Assembly: GCA_028583415.1 (NCBI GenBank)
Contig: CM053275.1
Span: forward strand, 8,036,708 to 8,100,707
DNA from: Protea cynaroides
Lineage: Eukaryota; Streptophyta; Magnoliopsida; Proteales; Proteaceae
Length of the DNA: 64,000 nt
Reading direction: 5' to 3'
A program made the translations under genes and the position numbers. The notes below the pieces were generated by a model. That model did no database searches. It saw only the letters and a program-made list of their open reading frames with translations, and was not told where the DNA came from. Shown piece after piece: positions 59,110 to 64,000 of the stretch (position 1 is its first letter; the number at the start of each line of letters is the position of its first letter).

Positions 59110-59410
59110 CGTTGCACAAACGGATGGATCCAAGCCACAACCGATAAATTAAAACGCAAGAAATTTCTGTTTGTGATCCATTGGAATCGTCCCCGTACGG
59201 TTGAGCATTAACTGGGGGTCTCCTGAAACCCTGGCAAGAGACAATTTCTATATGTCCAAATTGTGAGAGTGTAAACTACAACGGGTAAAGCCGTTGTCGG
59301 CCAGTCGATGCTCAACACGTGCGTGTCGGATGGATCCAAGTCGTCCATCCTAACCGATAAATTAAAACGCAGAGAAATTTCTGTTTGGTGATCAATTGGA
59401 ATAGCACTCC
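59110..59410 (+). repeat. Direct repeat of about 80 bp separated by about 140 bp
   Basis: GGATGGATCCAAG ... ACCGATAAATTAAAACGCA ... GAAATTTCTGTTTG occurs at about 59121-59185 and 59333-59396. A second motif pair (ATGTCCAAATTGT and ACGTCCGAATTGT, each followed by GTGTAAACTA) recurs at about 59252 and 59592. It is probably remnants of one mobile element. Confidence 0.7.
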
Positions 59411-59764
59411 AACTCGAATCCAACCGCGACAATCGGGACGTGATTTTGAGGGGAAAAGAAAACGAGGCGGGGATTGGGGTTTCCTTTTTTTTTTTCATTA
59501 GCCATAGACTCGGATGCCATTTTCATTTGAGTCTCACTGCCACGAACCCAACTTTGGACATAAACACAAGAGAGAACAAATGTTTATCTATACGTCCGAA
59601 TTGTTGTGCCATAGTGTAAACTAACAACATAGGGTAAAAGCCAGATGTAGCAGATGCATAGGGCATTCTATGATAATGCATTCGATTGGCTGCTCTCTAT
59701 TTCTAAGTTTGGGTGGAATATTTTACCATATTATCGAGTCACCCACCCACCCACCCCTCCAAAA

Positions 59765-59766
<2 letters not shown>

Positions 59767-59848
<82 letters not shown>
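59767..59848 (+). repeat. (TA)n microsatellite, about 41 units
   Basis: Uninterrupted TA repeat of about 82 bp. Confidence 0.98.
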
Positions 59849-59850
<2 letters not shown>

Positions 59851-60299
59851 TGCCTCAAGTTTTGGGTTGGGAAAAATGCGTCAGCCCTAAGCAGGGAGAG
59901 GCTTCCCTCCATTCTGTTGAGTCTGGCTAAATACTTCAGATTTTGAAATATTAGCTCCATTACCTCTGGTACAAAGTTGGTCTTGTTTACAGCCACGAGA
60001 ACAACATGATCATAATGCCAAGATAATCAAGGGCATAACACGCTAGTTATCTGGATAATCTTTTGACTGCAGGTGAATTTTTTCAAACTTGTAAACTTCA
60101 CTCTTCAGGTCTAATTGTCAAAAAACTCAAGGAACCATTTGTATAATGTACCCAGAAAAATATTACACATGAATGCTCTCGGCTTAGCATGCATTATTAT
60201 TGAAAACTTGGTACAAATTGCCATGGTACAAAACAGTTATCATCATGTGTTCCACTGTTTTCTTATAATTTTTTCATAATGAAACCTGATTTTCATCAC

Positions 60300-60617
60300 T
60301 CAACCTCCACTTATTGGAGGAATGATGGCCAGTTCATCTTTATCGTGAACCATTGTGGACTCTTGAGTGTACTCTTCATTCAGAGCCAACACCATACAAC
60401 CACGGATCTCTTCCAAGCTTGGAAATTTAGCCAAGACATTAACTAAACAGTCATTGGCAGTGCTACCTGATGGTAATTTTAGTGACATATCTGTCAAGCC
60501 AGTTAAATCTCGAGCTCTTGCAAAAAACAAAACCTTAACTTCAATAGATGTATCCTTGTTTGTATTGGGCATTCTGAATTCTTGTTGGATATCGATCTCT
60601 CCTCTACCATCATCCAT
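60300..60617 (-). CDS. CNX7: Molybdopterin synthase sulfur-carrier (small) subunit, CNX7/MOCS2A
   Basis: Ubiquitin-fold sulfur carrier of molybdenum cofactor synthesis. Its C-terminal thiocarboxylate donates sulfur to precursor Z (cPMP) in complex with the large subunit CNX6, in the cytosol. It has 105 residues, the usual length. After a short variable N-terminus come KVLFFARARDLTG, LPSGSTANDCL, FPSLEEIRGCMVLALNEEY and the end DELAIIPPISGG, with the essential double glycine as the last two residues. A GCGCAG acceptor at 60629-60634 sits a few bases before the ATG (60617), so the coding part lies in one exon and the 5' UTR is split. All functional features are intact. Confidence 0.95.
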   Translation of the reverse strand: MDDGRGEIDIQQEFRMPNTNKDTSIEVKVLFFARARDLTGLTDMSLKLPSGSTANDCLVNVLAKFPSLEEIRGCMVLALNEEYTQESTMVHDKDELAIIPPISGG

Positions 60618-62800
60618 ATTGGAAAGTCCTGCGCACAAAATAATTAAAGTAAAACCGATGAATTTGTGCTCTCTAATTTTGAATGGACATTAATGAAAGT
60701 AAAACCTTAGTTTGAACTTAGATTTTTTGGTTATTATTTGTATTGGTTTTAGCAATGATTCCATGCATCTCATTGTAGTATAACAGGTATACAAGCCAAT
60801 AGTAATGTTAGCAAGAGAATCAGCATATTATAAATAATTGTAATACAGAATAAAAAAAAACACATGTGAACCAAAAAGGCCACCACCCAGACTTATAAGG
60901 CGTCTCCTAGGCTTCGTCCAGGTCTCCAAGGTGCTCGCCTTTTGAAGATTAAGAAACGTGCCTCACTGCCTAGGCCACCAGACCTCTCCAGGACGCCTAG
61001 GCATTGCCTAGCGACACACTGACAACTATGGTATCTAATTCCCTAAGATAGATGTGTACTGCCGCTCTCAACATTAAAGGCTCATATATGTTACTGGCAA
61101 GGACTACAGTAGGTATAGAGATTTATGAGCATAGAGTGGCTGTATTGGTAAGTCAACTTTAAGACAACAACCTTTGTAGCTTCAGAAACTTATCTTCTAC
61201 AGTCAAGGTTTTATATTTTATTTTAAAACCAGACTACTTTTTTAGGGAGGTGAAAACTTTGAACAGTAACTTAAGGAACAGGTAGCACTTTGTTTTTTTA
61301 ATCTAAGCAAAGGTTTGGTTGCCACAAGTAACACCTTAGGGTTGACTATTCATGATGTGAAAACATAAATGAAATTAGTAAACAAAAACTCAATAACGCA
61401 CTAGTCAATTCCTGGGCAGGACAATTACTAGCACGCTACCAAAAGGAAGACAAGAGAAACAGAAATGCCACAACTATTTAACCAGAACATTCTCCTTTAT
61501 CTAAAACTTCCAGTAGAACCTAGCAAGCTAACAGATTTCTGCGAATTTCTAAGTGCAATTTATGTTCCTGAATAAGTGGTTGCATATCTAAATTTCAGAA
61601 AGACATCCCAATCCCGTCTTTGAAGAAGTCAATCCTAGAAATTAAAGATCAGCCCAAACTAAGAATTGTCATTGAAAGGCACAGTTTGATCTAATATACA
61701 GGTTTGAGGCAGAAACAGTTTCATTCATGAATCCTCAGAGATTTCACTTACTAATTTTTTAAATGCCTACCGTTTTCTTCTTATCTCAGCCCCAATTTTA
61801 TTTCTTAAATAAGGTGAATTTTATCATGGAAGATCTCAAAAAGAAGATAGAAAAGCATTGCAAGAAAAATTTATGACACATAACACAAATACAATGCTTT
61901 TGAAGCAGAACCTGATTTTTTCAAAGCAAAAAGTAGCATGAGATGCTACAAGATTATCTATTTCTCTAGCAGGATTTGATGCAGAACAAGAATTGAACCC
62001 AAAAAATCGGAACCTAGTCAAACGGAATGAACCTCTACATGCACATAGAAAAAAAGCGTACAATCCATAACAAATAGAGAACTTCCAGAACATAAACAAT
62101 TAAGAAAAAAACATCCAACAGAAACACGAATGCATCAACCTGGGAACAACCACAGGTGATATAACAATAAAATAAGAGGGAGAGTACAGGCTTGGATCTG
62201 ATATTGAAAGTTTCCAGCATAGGAACAAGAAGTTTAACTAAGTAGAAAATTTGCAAATTCTTTCTGAACATGAATAAACATGAACAAACTGCAAGCGCAA
62301 ACAGTTTATAGTAGATATCTTACAGTAGCTATTAGTCCTCTTATAAGTACAGCCAGCAAGTCAGTTGAATGTCATGGCTCAACAACAATGACAAAGTAAA
62401 TAGAAGAAGGCAAATCTACAATTCAGTCTGTAAGAAAATATTCTCAAGTAGTAAAATTAAAGCACATAGACATAATTCGTGCAAGAACGTAATAATAAGA
62501 AAACGATGCTTTTCAGCAGGAAAAAAAAGTCAATCCAAAAGATCCAGAGCTTCAGCGAGGAATGTAACCAAATTCATCGCAAAAATCAGAGAAAGGAAGT
62601 AGAGGTAATTCAAATATACACGATTGAGTAGACCGTTAACCATAAATGAAAGAAGAAACCCTAGAAAAATATCTAGCAGGAAAAGAAGAGGAAAAATTGA
62701 TTACTCAAAAAAAAAGTGACTACAGTCGCCGTCTCCCTCTTTCCAGTCCTCTGCGTTCCCTGCGGGCTTTGCAGCTCGTTTCAGTTTCACCTCCTCTGAC
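60618..62800 (-). other. CNX7 5' UTR with inferred 2.1-kb intron
   Basis: The intron is inferred from the acceptor before 60628 to a GTAATC donor at 62703. The leader exon would lie at about 62704-62800. Its 5' part (62045-62703) is homologous to the RanGAP first intron. The part at 60890-61035 is a GC-rich repeat (CCTAGGCTTCG, GGACGCCTAGGC, TGACAACTATGG) related to the hAT-type MITE at 42079. Confidence 0.6.
62045..62703 (-). repeat. Duplicated intron block, copy B (CNX7 first intron)
   Basis: Partner of 57490-58138. Both copies lie directly downstream of the presumed splice donor of a first non-coding exon, in the same orientation, about 4.6 kb apart. Confidence 0.88.
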
Positions 62801-63312
62801 CCTATGAGGGCAAAATTACTAAATCATGGGGAAGAAGGAGACGACTGGTTTGAGAAGGGAAGCTGCAATAGAATGATTCAGTGTGTTTTACCCTATCCTG
62901 AGCTATTTATGTCTTAAACCACATTAACCGTTGGATCTAATTCTATCCAGCTGTCGCTCTTCAGGTAGAAGATGATGATATCCTGTTCAGCTAAGAACAG
63001 GAGATGTCCCAATTCCCAAACGAAAAAAGAAAATCTGATCATTGAGTTGTGACTCGTGACTCGTGACTCTCTTGAATCGTGTGGATCGTGAATCGTGAAT
63101 CGCGAGTCGTAAAGACTCCCCTTGTATTTAGGAGCGCGCAGCACTTGTAAACCCAAAATACCTAAAACCCTAGAAGTTAGAGAGCCCACAATTCTATAAG
63201 TGATCTCCTTTGTCATGGTTCACAGGTGACAACTCTCGGCTCTCTCTCTCTCTCTAATCCTCGTTCGGTAAGATTGTCGAACTCTGGACTCTCGGCTTTT
63301 CTCTCTCTCTCT

Positions 63313-63351
<39 letters not shown>

Positions 63352-63432
63352 CCATTGCTTCACTCTCTCTGGTTTAACTGTGAAAAGGGTGGGATTTTGA
63401 GGAGCTCAAGCTGCCTCTTGGGCATTAGCTCA
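62801..63432. promoter_or_regulatory. Divergent promoter region between CNX7 and the terminal gene
   Basis: Bidirectional spacer between the CNX7 leader (minus) and the next ATG (plus). It contains a cluster of GACTCGTGACTCGTGACTC and TGAATCGTGAATCG direct repeats (63050-63110), CT runs (63240-63256 and 63299-63313) and a CA run (63315-63349). The CT and CA runs probably lie in the leader of the plus-strand gene. Confidence 0.55.
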
Positions 63433-63632
63433 ATGCCGCTTTTATGTTACGTAAGACACTCATGTCCGTTGGTTTTCAGGTTTCCTAACGACGAAACCAA
63501 AGGGGCAGCCAAGCGGAACCTTTCCAAGCTCCAAATTCATCTTCCCTCGTCTTTTTTTCGGGTTCACAGTTTTGAAGAGTTGAAACCCGCCCGCAGTCTG
63601 TTTCTTTTTCTCTCTCCTCTCAACGGACAACG
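63433..63632 (+). CDS. First exon of an unidentified gene, 3' partial
   Basis: It starts at the ATG at 63433 with MPLLCYVRHSCPLVFRF and runs 66 codons plus two bases to a GTAACA donor at 63633. The frame is open further upstream without an ATG. The N-terminus is rich in Ser, Arg, Leu and Phe with few acidic residues (PSSFFRVHSFEELKPARSL), as in many organelle transit peptides, but no family is recognisable. The next exon is not seen before the window ends. Exon status rests on the open frame, the donor and the divergent promoter. Confidence 0.45.
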
Positions 63633-64000
63633 GTAACACCCCATCTCTTATTTTTGTCTAGAAACAATTCAATTCAACTAAACTTCGAATAATCGATTTT
63701 AAATCTCTGTCAAACGAGAAAGAATGCAAACTAAATGACTTATGGCATGAGTCGTACGAATGTATAGGGTCTTGAATCCAAAAAGAGCCTCCTTAAGTGT
63801 AACCTGATCTTCAGTTCTTCACCTCCATGGGTTTTGTGATACTTGCTTGGAAGAACCTGCACCAAAAAACCAGCTATAAGACGAGGGAGCTCAATACCAT
63901 ATCAGCCCACGCCAAATACCTGACGGGATCAATGTAGGATTAACAGCCGTACCACTAATAGTCTTATATGGGATCGTAACAATCCACCACGTTCCAAACA
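63633..64000 (+). other. Window end: intron with LTR-like repeat
   Basis: After the donor the sequence is AT-rich. From about 63830 to 64000 it resembles a common plant repeat with the motifs GACGAGGGAGCTC, GGATCAATGTAGGATTAAC and TATGGGATCGTAACAATCCACCA, probably part of an LTR or TRIM cut by the window edge. Low certainty. Confidence 0.35.

Larger units (their letters stand above)
58261..60299. other. RanGAP promoter side and intergenic repeats
   Basis: Promoter and upstream region of RanGAP, followed by the hairpin MITE, the 75-bp tandem repeat, another direct duplication and the TA microsatellite. No gene was recognised up to the CNX7 stop codon. Confidence 0.6.

Noticed and set aside
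59208..59498. Minus-strand 96-codon frame
   Set aside because: It spans directly repeated sequence; no family resemblance.
59654..59996. Several open frames of alternating Ile-Tyr
   Set aside because: Translation of the TA microsatellite.
1..64000. Search for tRNA, rRNA or snoRNA genes
   Set aside because: Only tRNA-like heads of SINEs were seen (for example the minus strand near 2960 and the plus strand near 47960); none folds as an intact tRNA by eye.

Overview
This is nuclear DNA of a flowering plant, most likely a eudicot. It is AT-rich, with spliceosomal introns up to 7.5 kb. All families present are plant ones: a WPP-domain RanGAP, kinase-associated PP2C (KAPP), a MINU/CHR12/CHR23-type SNF2 remodeller, CSP41A and CNX7. 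The transposons are also typical of plants. The species cannot be named from the sequence.

Layout. 1-12.9 kb (+): the 3' half of KAPP, whose FHA half lies outside the window. Its introns hold a SINE, a LINE, a MULE-type MITE, a small non-autonomous LTR element and a Pack-MULE carrying a sulfate-transporter fragment. 15.4-18.3 kb (+): a 246-aa coiled-coil protein of unknown function. 19.1-21.0 kb (-): a 336-aa coiled-coil protein of unknown function, convergent with the first. 21.8-25.7 kb (+): a broken CSP41A copy. 25.7-29.8 kb: no host gene, but a TRIM and a second Pack-MULE carrying a fragment of a sieve-element-occlusion gene. 29.8-49.3 kb (+): a complete 12-exon SNF2 remodeller of 1118 aa, with an antisense, gag-less Copia element in intron 10. 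52.0-58.2 kb (-): RanGAP, coding in one exon, with an inferred 4.5-kb intron in its 5' UTR. 60.3-62.8 kb (-): CNX7 (MOCS2A), also with a long 5'-UTR intron. 63.4 kb to the end (+): the first exon of an unidentified gene divergent from CNX7.

The genes are a chromosomal neighbourhood, not a pathway. From memory, KAPP, CHR23 and RANGAP2 are close neighbours on Arabidopsis chromosome 5 (At5g19280, At5g19310, At5g19320), while CSP41A and RANGAP1 adjoin on chromosome 3 (At3g63140, At3g63130). The window seems to join both Arabidopsis segments in one ancestral order, with the CSP41A member dead.

The most interesting structures are: two gene-capturing Mutator-like elements with target-site duplications readable to the base; a block of about 650 bp shared by the first introns of RanGAP and CNX7; and nested or antisense LTR elements with recognisable primer-binding sites.
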